Below, piece after piece: positions 50,324 through 60,830 of a stretch of DNA of 64,000 nt (positions are counted from its first letter, which is position 1; each line of letters opens with the position of its first letter). The position numbers and the translations under genes were made by a program. Source of the stretch: Leadbetterella sp040829825 (GTDB lineage Bacteria; Bacteroidota; Bacteroidia; Cytophagales; Spirosomataceae); assembly GCF_040829825.1 (NCBI RefSeq), contig NZ_JBFOLH010000024.1; one strand, 5' to 3'. Under the pieces are notes generated by a model, which made no database searches, was not told where the DNA came from, and worked only from the letters and a program-made list of their open reading frames with translations.

Positions 50324-53098
50324 ATGAGTATGATAGTCCCAAAATATTTAAAAAAGATAAGTGTCAACGGGCAGACCTACAGCTACTGTTCATTGAAAGG
50401 TATGCCAAACGGAACAATTGATCGCCTGCCTTTCAGTATCCGAATCCTCCTGGAAAACGTATTGCGAAATTATAACGGTTTCAGCATTACAGACGAACAC
50501 ATAGAAACCCTTAGCAACTGGTCTCCGGAACCGGTTGATAAAGACATTCCGTTTAAACCTGCCCGGATTTTGATGCAGGATTTTACCGGCGTTCCGGCTG
50601 TGGTCGATATGGCATCACTTCGGGCTGAATATGTACGTCATGGAAAAGACGGACAAAAAATTAATCCTGCAATTCCTGTGGATCTGGTCATAGATCACTC
50701 GGTTCAGGTAGATTATTACGGAACGGATTATTCCTACGGGAAAAATGTCGAATTGGAATACGAAAGAAATAAAGAACGTTATGAATTGCTCAAATGGGCT
50801 CAAAAAGGACTGAAAAACTTTACAGTTGTTCCTCCCGGAATGGGAATTTGCCACCAGGTAAACCTGGAATATCTCGCTAAAGGGATTATTGCTCGTGACG
50901 GGTGGTTGTTTCCGGATACTTTGGTCGGAACCGACTCACATACACCCATGGTCAATGGAATTGGAGTGGTAGGTTGGGGAGCCGGGGGTATCGAGGCCGA
51001 AGCTGCCATGTTAGGGCAACCGATTTTCTTTACCTGTCCGGAAGTTATCGGACTGAAATTATCCGGAAAAATTCCGGATACCTGTACAGCCACGGATATG
51101 GTGCTTTCCATTACGAAAGTACTACGGGATAAAGGTGTAGTGGGGAAATTTGTTGAAGTTTTTGGTGACGGATTAGACCTTTTGAGCGTAACCGACAGAG
51201 CAACCATAGCCAATATGTCGCCTGAGTTCGGTTGTACGGTTACTTACTTCCCGGTTGATAACCGTACCCTGGAGTACATGCATGCCACCAACCGTACAGC
51301 TGAGGAAATCAAAATTGTAGAGGAATATTGTAAAGAAAACCTGCTGTGGCGGACCGGAAAAGAAGAAATCGTGTATTCATCGGTGGTCGAGTTTGATTTA
51401 TCGTCGTTAGAACCTACTGTATCGGGTCCGAAGCGCCCTCAGGATAAAATTTTAGTTAAAAATTTAGGAAGTCAGTTTACCGATTTGTTGGACAAAGAAT
51501 TCCAACGTAGCTACTACCTTCCTGCCCAGAGAAAGGAATCTGCCTGGCTGGCTGAGGGAGGTTCGGGCACGGAATTTACCTTCGGGAAAGTTCCGATGGA
51601 AAAAGCATCCTCACTCGAAGTGGTACAGGACACGATGCAGTCGGTGCGTATCAAATATAAAAATCAGGAGTTTTTGCTAAGTGACGGAAGCATCGTTATT
51701 GCAGCCATTACCAGTTGTACGAATACATCCAACCCTGCTGTAATGGTGGGGGCCGGACTTTTGGCCCGCAACGCTATTGAAAAGGGCCTGAGAACCAAAT
51801 CGTGGGTCAAAACCTCGTTGGCTCCGGGTTCTAAAGTCGTTACCCAATATTTAAACCGTTCCGGTTTAAGCAGTGACCTGGAGGCTCTGCGCTTTCATAC
51901 CGTAGGTTATGGATGTACGTCCTGTATCGGAAATTCCGGTCCGCTGCCTCCGCACATAGCTGAAGCCGTTGATAAAGGCGAATTGGTAGTGGCCTCTGTA
52001 CTTTCGGGAAACCGAAATTTTGAAGCCCGTGTACATCCGCAGGTTAAAATGAACTTTTTGATGTCTCCGATGCTCGTAGTGGCGTATGCCTTAGTAGGAA
52101 GAGTGGATGTGGATTTGATAAATGATCCGCTGTCCTATGATCCGAACGGCAATCCGGTATACCTGAGAGACATTTGGCCAAGTAGAGAGGAAATTGCTCA
52201 AACCATCAACGATTGTGTGAAGCAAAGTGATTTTCAGGAAGTGTATGATGTTATTTTTGACGGTTCTACAGATTGGCAAAATTTAGAGGTTACTTTAGAC
52301 GAGAACTTTGAATGGAATACCAAATCAACTTATATCAAAGAAGCTCCGTTTTTTGAAAATCTGAGCGTTACGCCGGATCCGGTTTCGGATATAACCAATG
52401 CCCGCGTGCTTTTGTATTTGGGTGATTCTGTAACCACAGATCATATTTCACCTGCCGGCTCATTTAAAGAAGATAGTGCCGCCGGTCGATATCTGGTATC
52501 GAACGGAGTTGAAAAAGCCGATTTTAACTCGTATGGGTCGCGCCGGGGTAATCACGAGGTAATGATGCGGGGTACTTTTGCCAACGTACGCATTAAAAAC
52601 AAAATCGTAGATAAAGAAGGGGGCTTTAGTAAATACTTTCCGACCGGGGCGGTTAAAACGGTTTATGAAACCGCCATGGAATACCAAAAAGACAATACTT
52701 CATTATTGGTAATAGCAGGAAAAGAATACGGTTCGGGTTCGTCTCGTGACTGGGCAGCAAAAGGAGCGTATCTTTTAGGTATCAAAGCTGTCATTGCAGA
52801 AAGCTTTGAGCGAATTCACCGCAGCAATCTCGTGGGAATGGGAGTGGCTCCGCTGGTCTTTACGAACGGACAAAATGCAGAGAGTCTCGGCCTGGACGGA
52901 ACGGAAACTTTTGACATCACCGGATTGGCAGACCATTTGGTGCCGCATAAGATCTTGAATGTAAAAGCTACACATCCGGACGGAAAAATTACTGAATTTA
53001 AGGTCAAAGCCCGTATGGACTCAGCCATCGAAATCGAGTATTACAAAAATAATGGTATCCTGCAATACGTTTTGAGAGACTATCTTAAAAATAGTTGA
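50324..53098 (+). CDS. acnA: Aconitate hydratase (AcnA type)
   Basis: 924 aa, full length for the AcnA/IRP1-type family. It interconverts citrate and isocitrate via cis-aconitate in the TCA cycle. The [4Fe-4S] ligands are seen in ITSCTNTSNP and in YGCTSCIGNSGPL. Other marks are RILMQDFTGVPAVVDMA, GTDSHTPMVNG and the C-terminal swivel domain AGKEYGSGSSRDWAAKG with the catalytic Ser. Single gene with its own promoter. A further in-frame Met at 50330 could be the true start. Confidence 0.97.
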   Translation: MSMIVPKYLKKISVNGQTYSYCSLKGMPNGTIDRLPFSIRILLENVLRNYNGFSITDEHIETLSNWSPEPVDKDIPFKPARILMQDFTGVPAVVDMASLRAEYVRHGKDGQKINPAIPVDLVIDHSVQVDYYGTDYSYGKNVELEYERNKERYELLKWAQKGLKNFTVVPPGMGICHQVNLEYLAKGIIARDGWLFPDTLVGTDSHTPMVNGIGVVGWGAGGIEAEAAMLGQPIFFTCPEVIGLKLSGKIPDTCTATDMVLSITKVLRDKGVVGKFVEVFGDGLDLLSVTDRATIANMSPEFGCTVTYFPVDNRTLEYMHATNRTAEEIKIVEEYCKENLLWRTGKEEIVYSSVVEFDLSSLEPTVSGPKRPQDKILVKNLGSQFTDLLDKEFQRSYYLPAQRKESAWLAEGGSGTEFTFGKVPMEKASSLEVVQDTMQSVRIKYKNQEFLLSDGSIVIAAITSCTNTSNPAVMVGAGLLARNAIEKGLRTKSWVKTSLAPGSKVVTQYLNRSGLSSDLEALRFHTVGYGCTSCIGNSGPLPPHIAEAVDKGELVVASVLSGNRNFEARVHPQVKMNFLMSPMLVVAYALVGRVDVDLINDPLSYDPNGNPVYLRDIWPSREEIAQTINDCVKQSDFQEVYDVIFDGSTDWQNLEVTLDENFEWNTKSTYIKEAPFFENLSVTPDPVSDITNARVLLYLGDSVTTDHISPAGSFKEDSAAGRYLVSNGVEKADFNSYGSRRGNHEVMMRGTFANVRIKNKIVDKEGGFSKYFPTGAVKTVYETAMEYQKDNTSLLVIAGKEYGSGSSRDWAAKGAYLLGIKAVIAESFERIHRSNLVGMGVAPLVFTNGQNAESLGLDGTETFDITGLADHLVPHKILNVKATHPDGKITEFKVKARMDSAIEIEYYKNNGILQYVLRDYLKNS

Positions 53099-53355
53099 TT
53101 TTAAGTGATTTTGACTTCCTTTGGTTACTTGTGCTTTGGGTAGTTGAAATATGACAGATGCAACCCATTGATAATTAGTATTTAATTTTTTTTGAATTTA
53201 GCAGGGTAGAGAGGCCTTCATGACATAGTTTTTGAACCATTTTTACAAACCGGGAACAGCCCTGAACTTACAAACTAATAGCGAAATTAAGGCAATGATC
53301 AGTGATTTTAAATTCAGTATTCCGTTTGTAATATTGGCAGCCGGCCTCTTAAAAC

Positions 53356-54615
53356 CTAATCCAGGAATTCTTTCAAAACTTCATTCCTGAAATACAGTTC
53401 GTATTGGGTCTGGATAAATTGTACCTGTGATTTTTCCCGGTTTAGCCGGTAAGTATTCAGTTCAAGCTGGTTGACCAGCCCTTCTTTGAATTTCTCTTTG
53501 GCACTTTCGTAGAGAAGAGCCTGGGCCTGTGTGTTTACTGTTGCGCTTTTCAGCTTTTCTTCCAGGGAGGCCACTTCCAGCTTCAGGGTTTCGGCCTGCT
53601 GGGTGAGCTGGATCTCTGTTTTTTCTCTTTGTTTCCGGCTTATTTTTTCTTCCATCCGGGCTGCATCCATCCGGGCATTAATAAGACCGTTAGAGAAGAG
53701 GGGTATAGATAAGCCCAGGCTTGCAAACTGGTTAAAATTATGGCTCAGCTGCTTTGCATAACTGAATTCACCGATAGCAGCGCTGGAATAAGAGGTGCCT
53801 AAACCCAGGTTCAGGGATAACCTGGGATATTTTTCAGCCCGGGCAAGGGCTACCCCGTATTCTGCAGCCCGGATCCTGAGGTCCCATACCTGCAAAGCCG
53901 GGTGTATCCCGTGAGTTTCCGGAACCAGGACAGAGGAGGGTATTTCAGGAATATCCACCTCAAAATCTTCTTTGATCATCATCAGCTGAGCAAGAGCAGA
54001 TTTTGCCAGGCGGTAATTATTTTCAGCGCTCACCAGCTCGAAACGGGCAGTGGCCAGCTGAGCCCTGGTTTCTGTAAGACTATAACTGGCCATGACCCCT
54101 TCTTTTACCCGTTCTTTGATTGCTTCTGCCTGAGTTGTGAGATCCTGCACACTTTCTTCCTGCAGACGGATCAGCTTACGGCTGACCACCACGTTTGCAT
54201 AAGCCTCGATGACAGCTATCTTGATTTCCTTCCTGACGGTTTCCAGCTGAATTTGTTCGGCTTCTTTATTCCGGCGGTTTCGTTCAACCTGGTTATGGAG
54301 AGAAAAACCATTGAACAGGGAACCGCCGGCAGACATGCCGAATGAGTTGTACGATATGGTACGCTGGACGAAGCTGTTGGAGAAAGGATCAATGCTTCTG
54401 CCACCGTTCAGTCCGGTGGAAACCGACCCTGAAACGACAGGAATACGGCTTTTGACCGACTGGCGAAGTGTATTTTCTGCGCGGGCTATATTCAGGTTCT
54501 GCAACAGCACATCGGGATGTTGCTGCTGCGCCAGGGCGATGCATTCTTCCAGGCTATAGCTTTTCTGGCCGTAAATCCCTAAAGAGGCCAGGAGGAAAAT
54601 GATCAGTAGCCTCAT
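53356..54615 (-). CDS. TolC-family outer-membrane efflux protein
   Basis: 419 aa, signal peptide (LIIFLLASLGIYG). Two OEP repeats: YSLEECIALAQQQHPDVLLQ and the matching second half, with long coiled-coil alpha-barrel helices (AEAIKERVKEGVMASYSLTE; EKFKEGLVNQLELNTYRLNR). It provides the outer-membrane channel for the ABC exporter. Its start overlaps the HlyD stop by 4 bases. The gap 53099-53355 to the aconitase gene holds no gene I can support. Confidence 0.9.
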   Translation of the reverse strand: MRLLIIFLLASLGIYGQKSYSLEECIALAQQQHPDVLLQNLNIARAENTLRQSVKSRIPVVSGSVSTGLNGGRSIDPFSNSFVQRTISYNSFGMSAGGSLFNGFSLHNQVERNRRNKEAEQIQLETVRKEIKIAVIEAYANVVVSRKLIRLQEESVQDLTTQAEAIKERVKEGVMASYSLTETRAQLATARFELVSAENNYRLAKSALAQLMMIKEDFEVDIPEIPSSVLVPETHGIHPALQVWDLRIRAAEYGVALARAEKYPRLSLNLGLGTSYSSAAIGEFSYAKQLSHNFNQFASLGLSIPLFSNGLINARMDAARMEEKISRKQREKTEIQLTQQAETLKLEVASLEEKLKSATVNTQAQALLYESAKEKFKEGLVNQLELNTYRLNREKSQVQFIQTQYELYFRNEVLKEFLD

Positions 54616-55901
54616 CTTTTTAATATTTTTCGCAGGTCATAGAAGAAGCGCTCTATCAGGCGGAGGTCTTCTGTAACGATATCGCCCGTGGCTTTCATCC
54701 CGTATTTGAAAGGAAGTTTTTTACCCGAATTGGTCAGCAGTCCGTTAGGAAAGTCTACCTGTATAAGCGTAGAGGTATCTTTCGGGATTTCACTGATCTC
54801 CCGTATCCGCCCGGTTACCGTTCCGAACTCCTGGAAGGGGTAGCCTTCAAACTTGACGATCACTTCCTGTCCCGGCCTGATTTTCCCGAAATTGTATTGT
54901 CCCACCCACATTTCACCGAAATAGCCTTCTGCTCCGGGAACCACCACCATGATTTCTTCTCCTGTCTTCAGCTGCTGGTTTTCCTGCAGAAGAGTAGTGA
55001 AGTGTACGGTGCCGGCTATAGGTGCTATGGCCAGGTACCGTTGCTTCCAGGCCTGTATATCACTTTTGAGGGAGTAGATGGCCTGGATAAGGGCGGTATT
55101 ATGTTCTTCTATGGTTTTATCCATTTCCAGCAGTTCCTGCTGCTTTTGGTTCTGGCTGATGGTGTTGTTTTCCAGCGATGCGCGGGCCTGCTCATAAGCC
55201 TGTTTTTTATTCAGGTACCGGCTCATGGCGTTTTTGGCTTCCTGGGCCGGAACGAAGCCCTTGTCTGCCAGCCGCTGCTGGCTCTGTGCCTCCTCCAGGG
55301 CCATTTTCAGGTCTTTCTCCTGGAGGTCGAGTTGCTCGTAGGTATTGCTTCTCAGGTTTTTCAGGCTGCTGATTTCACCGGCTATGGTTCCTTTTTTGCG
55401 GGAAAATGTCCCGGAGCGGAGAACTGACTTTGAACGGGTATAAGCTTCGCGGAAGACCTGGTAACTTTTCTGCAGATCGCCCAGGTTAAAATAAAGAGGT
55501 ATGGATGTCTGGTAGATGGCTTCCATGTCTTCGTCTTTCTGCATTAATTCATTTATCGCTTTTTCCAGTTTGAGCACATCTTCGTGATCAGCCGTACTCT
55601 CCAGGTAAGCCAGGATATCTCCTGCTTTCACTTTTTGACCGTCTTTTGTCCATAGTTTTTCCAGCCTTCCTTCCGAACGGATTACCACACTCTTGGGGAG
55701 CTGCGCGGGCAGCACACGCAGTGGAGCCGAAACAAGGTCAGGGTATTGAATAAACCAGGATACCGCCAATACGAGGCAGATTACCGCAAAAAACAGGGTG
55801 GTGCCCCATTGCAGAAGCCATCCGGGCGGACGATTCAGTACTTCATCTACCGTGGAGTTCACCAACTCCGGCCTGCGATTATTTTTCCGGTCAGTTTCCA
55901 A
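54612..55901 (-). CDS. HlyD-family membrane-fusion protein
   Basis: 429 aa with one N-terminal membrane helix (about 28-52: LLQWGTTLFFAVICLVLAVS). It has a lipoyl-like half-motif (SEGRLEKLWTKDGQKVKAGD), a long coiled-coil hairpin (about 110-290) and a beta-barrel end (IRPGQEVIVKFEGYPFQEFG). It bridges the ABC exporter and TolC. Its start overlaps the ABC gene end by 11 bases. Confidence 0.92.
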   Translation of the reverse strand: METDRKNNRRPELVNSTVDEVLNRPPGWLLQWGTTLFFAVICLVLAVSWFIQYPDLVSAPLRVLPAQLPKSVVIRSEGRLEKLWTKDGQKVKAGDILAYLESTADHEDVLKLEKAINELMQKDEDMEAIYQTSIPLYFNLGDLQKSYQVFREAYTRSKSVLRSGTFSRKKGTIAGEISSLKNLRSNTYEQLDLQEKDLKMALEEAQSQQRLADKGFVPAQEAKNAMSRYLNKKQAYEQARASLENNTISQNQKQQELLEMDKTIEEHNTALIQAIYSLKSDIQAWKQRYLAIAPIAGTVHFTTLLQENQQLKTGEEIMVVVPGAEGYFGEMWVGQYNFGKIRPGQEVIVKFEGYPFQEFGTVTGRIREISEIPKDTSTLIQVDFPNGLLTNSGKKLPFKYGMKATGDIVTEDLRLIERFFYDLRKILKR

Positions 55902-58125
55902 GTTCCAGCTGATTTTTTACCAATTCAAAATACCGGCCGTTGGTCCGGCTGAGCTCTTCGTGGGTGCCCGTTTCCACTACTTTTCCTTTCTCCAATACAA
56001 TGATCTGGTCGGCATTTTTCACGGTACTGAGGCGGTGAGCCACTACTACCACCGTTTTCCCGGAAAAGAATTCCGAAAGGTTTTCCATGATGATGCGTTC
56101 GTTCTCGGCATCCAGGGCATTGGTGGCCTCATCAAAGAAGAGGTATTCCGGGTTTTTGTATACCGACCGGGCAATCAGGAGCCGCTGCTTCTGGCCCTGT
56201 GAAATGCCGTTTCCTTCCGAACCGATTTTGGTGTTGTAGCTTAAAGGCAGTGACTCAATAAAGTCCTGAATATTGGCTACTCTCACGGCATGGAGGAGTT
56301 TATCAATATCCGGGCGTTCATCACTGATACCGATATTATTGGCAATGGTGTCTGAAAAAATAAAACCTTCCTGCATGACTGTACCGCAGAGACTGCGCCA
56401 ATAGTCGTAACCGATATTACTAAACTGCAGGTTGCCTACCCTTATATTCCCTTTTCCGGGCTCAATGAACTTTAGCAATAATTTGATCAGGGTGGTTTTC
56501 CCACTGCCGCTGCTGCCTACTATGGCCGTTACTTTTCCTTGGGGGATATGGAGGCTTACGTTGCTTAGCACCGGTTCATTTCCCGCACCGGGATAGGTAA
56601 AGCTGAGGTTTTCTATTTTGATACCTTTGTCTTCAGGCAGGCGGCGCACGAAATGCCGGCCGGGTGGCTCTTCGTCGTCTATGCCGTGCACTTCATTCAA
56701 ACGCTCCAGGCTCAGCCGGGCATCCTGGAGGCGCTGGATGAATCCTACCAGTTGCTCCACGGGGCTGTTCAGCTGGCCAAGGATGTATTGCACAGCCAGC
56801 ATGGCCCCCAGGGTCATCTGCCCGTTTACCACGGCTGTAGCTGCCAGGAAAGTGATAAAAATATTCTTTCCTTCGTTGATAAACAGGGCGCCCGACTGCT
56901 GGTATTGCTGAAGGGCCAGTGAGCGTATATTCAGCTTAAATTCAGCTACCTGGAGGTTTTCCCAATCCCAGCGCTTGCGCAAGGTAGCGTTATTGAGCTT
57001 AAGCTCGGGAACAGCCTGTACGAGTTGGATCAATGTACTCTGGTTTTTAGAATTCAATGCAAAGCGTTTATGATCCAGGGTTTTCCTGTATTTCAGAAAA
57101 GCGGTGATCCAGGCGGCATAGAGTACAGATGCCGCAACGAATACCCCGAAAATGGTGAGATTGTAAAAAGCCAGCACCACTGAAAAAATAAGCAGGTTCA
57201 CGAGTGAAAATAGTACGTTTAATGAGGTGCCGGTCAGGAATGACTCTATACGGCTATGGTCACCTACCCGCTGCAGGATATCGCCGGTCTGCTTACTCTC
57301 AAAGTAGGCTACGGGCAGGCGCAGCAGTTTTCCCAGGAAATCAGAAAGAATAGACAGGTTGATACGGGTACTGATGTGCAGCAGGATCCAGCTCCGGATA
57401 AAATCTACGCTCATCCGGCCCACGAATAGCATAAGCTGTCCGCCCAGCACCAGGTAAATGAAGTTCAGGTTACGGGTCTGGATACCGGTATCTACCACTG
57501 ATTGGGTAAGGAAGGGCAGGATCAGCTGGATGAGCGACCCGGTCAGCAATCCCAGGAAAAGCTGGAAGACCAGGCGTTTGTAGCGGAAGAAGTAGGAGAA
57601 GAGGCCTATCAGCGTTTTGCTGCCTTTTTTCTGCTCAAATTCATCGTCAGCCTCATGAAAAGCCGGAGTGGGTTCAAGGAGGAGCGCGATGCCGGTAGGC
57701 TCACCGTCAGTTACAGTAGTAGCCCATTGGGATTCAAATTCAGCAAAGGAGTATTTGAGGAGGCCCCGGGCGGGGTCGACCACATAGACCTGACCCCTGT
57801 TATCGGTATGATTCTTCGATAAAGCACGTCCTGCGGTTATCTTATATACCACTACAAAGTGATTCTGCCCCCAATGTACTATACAGGGTAAAGGAGCCTC
57901 TTTCCGGAGCTTTTTGAGGTTTATCTTTACTGCTAGTGCTTTGAGGCCTATCTTTTCGGCGGCCTGGGCAATGCCCAGCAGGTTTACACCCTCTTTCCCG
58001 ATTTCTGCCGCTTCCCGGATTTTCTGAGCCGAAAGCGTGCGGCCATGGTGCTTAGCCACCATGCGGAGACAGGTGGGGCCGCAATCCATGGCGTCTAATT
58101 GGCGGTATGCTGAAAATGGTTTCAA
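55891..58125 (-). CDS. C39 peptidase-containing ABC transporter (bacteriocin-type exporter)
   Basis: 744 aa. The N-terminal C39 peptidase (1-145) has catalytic Cys15 in AMDCGPTCL, His in HWGQNHFVVVY and Asp in VVDPARG; it cleaves double-glycine leaders. Six membrane helices occupy about 175-460. The ATPase domain has Walker A VGSSGSGKTT, signature ISQGQKQR, Walker B LFFDEATNALD and H-loop VAHRLS. It cuts and exports the peptide encoded at 60831-61058. In an operon with HlyD and TolC downstream. Confidence 0.95.
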   Translation of the reverse strand: MKPFSAYRQLDAMDCGPTCLRMVAKHHGRTLSAQKIREAAEIGKEGVNLLGIAQAAEKIGLKALAVKINLKKLRKEAPLPCIVHWGQNHFVVVYKITAGRALSKNHTDNRGQVYVVDPARGLLKYSFAEFESQWATTVTDGEPTGIALLLEPTPAFHEADDEFEQKKGSKTLIGLFSYFFRYKRLVFQLFLGLLTGSLIQLILPFLTQSVVDTGIQTRNLNFIYLVLGGQLMLFVGRMSVDFIRSWILLHISTRINLSILSDFLGKLLRLPVAYFESKQTGDILQRVGDHSRIESFLTGTSLNVLFSLVNLLIFSVVLAFYNLTIFGVFVAASVLYAAWITAFLKYRKTLDHKRFALNSKNQSTLIQLVQAVPELKLNNATLRKRWDWENLQVAEFKLNIRSLALQQYQQSGALFINEGKNIFITFLAATAVVNGQMTLGAMLAVQYILGQLNSPVEQLVGFIQRLQDARLSLERLNEVHGIDDEEPPGRHFVRRLPEDKGIKIENLSFTYPGAGNEPVLSNVSLHIPQGKVTAIVGSSGSGKTTLIKLLLKFIEPGKGNIRVGNLQFSNIGYDYWRSLCGTVMQEGFIFSDTIANNIGISDERPDIDKLLHAVRVANIQDFIESLPLSYNTKIGSEGNGISQGQKQRLLIARSVYKNPEYLFFDEATNALDAENERIIMENLSEFFSGKTVVVVAHRLSTVKNADQIIVLEKGKVVETGTHEELSRTNGRYFELVKNQLELGN

Positions 58126-58181
58126 TTATTTTGTTTCTAATCGTTCGTATGCGGCGTTAACGGCATCCGATTATTAAATGA

Positions 58182-59246
58182 TCAGAGTATTATTTCGTTT
58201 ATAGTTACTTTCCGGGATTGACTTAACTCCGCCTTTTGTTCCTCAGAATTATTCATGTCCTCTTCTTTTTGCCACTCCACCCTTATTACATCAGAAGGAG
58301 TTCCCCTGTCCATTAAATAATTAGCAACGACCTGGGCCCTGTATCTGGCAAGTGTTTCATTTAATGCTTTTTCACCAACGCCGTCAGTAAATCCTTTAAT
58401 CTTTATTTTTGTCCGGGGTTTTTGATTTAAGTATTGGGTTACCTCGTCGAGAATTTTTTTAGCTTCATCATTTAAGGCATACTTACCCTGCTCAAAATAC
58501 ACCGATGGTATACCTGACTCGTACGGGTGAGGCTCTTTAACAGAGAGGAAGGAAGAAGTATTTGCCTGAATAGAATCTTCTGCTCCCGGCAGAGATTCTG
58601 TCGTATTGGTTACCCTGTTTTCATTGGAGTTCCGGGTAGCTGGAGAATACGTACTTACATCCACTAAGTTTATACCGGGTAACAGCGGATAAGCTGCTTC
58701 TGATAACACTTCTCTGGCGGGTGAAAGAATTTGCACTACATAGTGTGACGTACTCTTGTGATCCGTTGTCATTTCTAATACCATATGTCTTCCGTACCTT
58801 ATGGAATGCAATGTATTTCCTGAATAATGCATCATTTTGTATTGATTATCCGGATTCTTCCCCCCGCAAAAATACACTTCCATCCGGTTAGTGCCCCGGG
58901 CATTTATTTTCAATGTCCGGATGCTCAGATATAACTTTATGTTATGATCAAATTTCCCGTGAAAGTAAAGGGGAAGCGTCCTGGTTTCATAGCCTTCGCT
59001 TTCAAATGCCAGAGAATCTACTTCGGGCTTTAAATTGAAATTATATTTGTGATTGAATATTTCTTCGCGATAGGATTGACCCAGGAATTCCTTTTTGCCC
59101 TTACTTATGCTATATATTTTTGTAGGTAAGTCCAGGCCTGTGCTATCGTCATAAAAAGAGCCTTTCACGTTTATCACACCCTTTTTTTGTGAGAAACATG
59201 CTATGGGAAAAAGAGAGAAAATGAATAGTGAGAATGACAGCCTCAT
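58182..59246 (-). CDS. OmpA-family protein
   Basis: 354 aa, signal peptide ending near FPIACFSQ. The N-terminal 200 residues are an uncharacterised beta domain with some CarboxypepD_reg-like sequence. The C-terminal OmpA domain (about 245-354) has VYFEQGKYALNDEAKKILDE, KIKGFTDGVGEKALNETLAR and RAQVVANYLMDRG, which bind peptidoglycan. It probably anchors part of the export locus to the cell wall. 56 bases upstream of the ABC gene on the same strand. Confidence 0.88.
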   Translation of the reverse strand: MRLSFSLFIFSLFPIACFSQKKGVINVKGSFYDDSTGLDLPTKIYSISKGKKEFLGQSYREEIFNHKYNFNLKPEVDSLAFESEGYETRTLPLYFHGKFDHNIKLYLSIRTLKINARGTNRMEVYFCGGKNPDNQYKMMHYSGNTLHSIRYGRHMVLEMTTDHKSTSHYVVQILSPAREVLSEAAYPLLPGINLVDVSTYSPATRNSNENRVTNTTESLPGAEDSIQANTSSFLSVKEPHPYESGIPSVYFEQGKYALNDEAKKILDEVTQYLNQKPRTKIKIKGFTDGVGEKALNETLARYRAQVVANYLMDRGTPSDVIRVEWQKEEDMNNSEEQKAELSQSRKVTINEIIL

Positions 59247-59341
59247 ATTGCTTTTTGTTGAGATCCTGCCTGGATTAGTAATATAATACTTATGACAGGC
59301 TGAATTTACTATTTTTTTAGTTCATAGTCGATAGAAAAAGG

Positions 59342-60769
59342 TTATAAATTAAAAAGCGTAGGCTTAAGCACATTATGATGAACCTCGGTCTGGCTTTGGT
59401 TAATGTAGATATAGCGGGGAATGGTGGGAAAACCGTGCATTAATCTCTGTAAAGTAATGTTATTGAGCTTTAACCGGTAGTGTCCTGCCAGGCCTCCAAA
59501 GGCGTATTGTTTTTGCACAGTGTTTTTCCACGTTTCTTCATCCTCATCCAGGGAGAGAAATACGGTTTTTGTATTTTTATTTTTAAAGAATTCAGTATCC
59601 AGCTTATTCATTTCCATGCGGCATGGGGCACACCAGGTGGCCCAGATATCGATATAGATTCCGTTTCCTTTTAAACTATCGAACAGCTGACCGAAGGTGA
59701 TTGTGGATCCGTCGGGTTTGATGAGCTGAGTGGCTCTGAGCTCAGGTTCTTTTATAATGAGTTCGGCCTGCTTTTTAGCATTATTTTCTGCTTTTATGAT
59801 ATTTTCCCGTTCTTTGATTTTCTCCAGTCTTTCGGTGTGGGTAGAAACAGGGTAAAAATGATTGGCAAAGGTGCTTACGTCTATACCTTCCAGTTTTTTA
59901 TATTGCAGGAAATCGTTCAGGGTATAAAAAATTATGTCTTCGCGAAGAGACCCAGGCAAGGTATCGTAAAATTCGAGAATAGATACCATTTGTTGGGCGT
60001 ATCCCTTTTCTCCAATGTGCATAACCTGTTTTTTTGTTTCGTGGAGATACATAGATAGTCCCATATACATTTTGAACCAACTCATACCCGCCCCGTAATT
60101 GTAGGAATATCTGAAATTCTCCAATTCCCGGGTCTCCCGTTCTAATATGGGTGTAATCAACCCGTAATTTTCATCAGAGTATTCGGAATAAGCATATTGG
60201 GAGAACAGACCGTTTAGATATTTGTATTTGGCATCGATACGAATCATCTCCAGGATTTCTTTATCGGCTAACGGATTGGCCACTGTAAAAGAGTCAATTA
60301 CATGGTTCGCCGCATCAATCATGGACAAGGTGTAAGGGATAGCTTTTTTTGTACTCATTACTGACGGTATATCCTTGGTTGCCCTGAAAGTGATGATGTC
60401 TTTGTCAGACAGAATTTCCAGGAGCTTGAATTCTGCCTCATGGCTCCCACGATATCGAAGCTTCCCTCCGGGTTCCTGTACTAATTTAACAGAATCGCCA
60501 TGTTGCAGATAAAGGAGACCGGTGATTGCTAAAGTATTGGAAATATAACAGAAATCATACTGATCTTTCCTGACCGGTATTTTAATGGTTCCTTTGATCC
60601 ATCCGGATTTAACTTTCCCCAGGTCGTTAAAAATATAATAGAGTAACTGATCATTACCGGTAGTATCATGTTTTTCGAAAGATACGGTGGCGAAAGATTC
60701 CTGGGCATTAACCGTTTTAGTAAGTAATAAAATGCTTAGGATAATCAGACTTCCGGGTAATATTCTCAT
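59342..60769 (-). CDS. TlpA-like thioredoxin-fold protein
   Basis: 475 aa with a signal peptide (SLIILSILLLTKTVNAQ). A long N-terminal region (about 25-350), helical in its later part, resembles DUF4369-like/TlpA partner domains of Bacteroidota. The C-terminal thioredoxin domain has the redox motif WATWCAPCRMEM near 376-382. Periplasmic thiol-disulfide oxidoreductase. The peptide gene next to it encodes eight cysteines, so it may reduce, isomerise or oxidise that product. A degraded copy of its 3' end occurs at 62936-63095. Confidence 0.88.
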   Translation of the reverse strand: MRILPGSLIILSILLLTKTVNAQESFATVSFEKHDTTGNDQLLYYIFNDLGKVKSGWIKGTIKIPVRKDQYDFCYISNTLAITGLLYLQHGDSVKLVQEPGGKLRYRGSHEAEFKLLEILSDKDIITFRATKDIPSVMSTKKAIPYTLSMIDAANHVIDSFTVANPLADKEILEMIRIDAKYKYLNGLFSQYAYSEYSDENYGLITPILERETRELENFRYSYNYGAGMSWFKMYMGLSMYLHETKKQVMHIGEKGYAQQMVSILEFYDTLPGSLREDIIFYTLNDFLQYKKLEGIDVSTFANHFYPVSTHTERLEKIKERENIIKAENNAKKQAELIIKEPELRATQLIKPDGSTITFGQLFDSLKGNGIYIDIWATWCAPCRMEMNKLDTEFFKNKNTKTVFLSLDEDEETWKNTVQKQYAFGGLAGHYRLKLNNITLQRLMHGFPTIPRYIYINQSQTEVHHNVLKPTLFNL

Positions 60770-60830
60770 GTTTCAATTGATTCATTTAAAAAGTCAGGCG
60801 TTAGGCTATAAATCTAACGCCTGTTCAAAA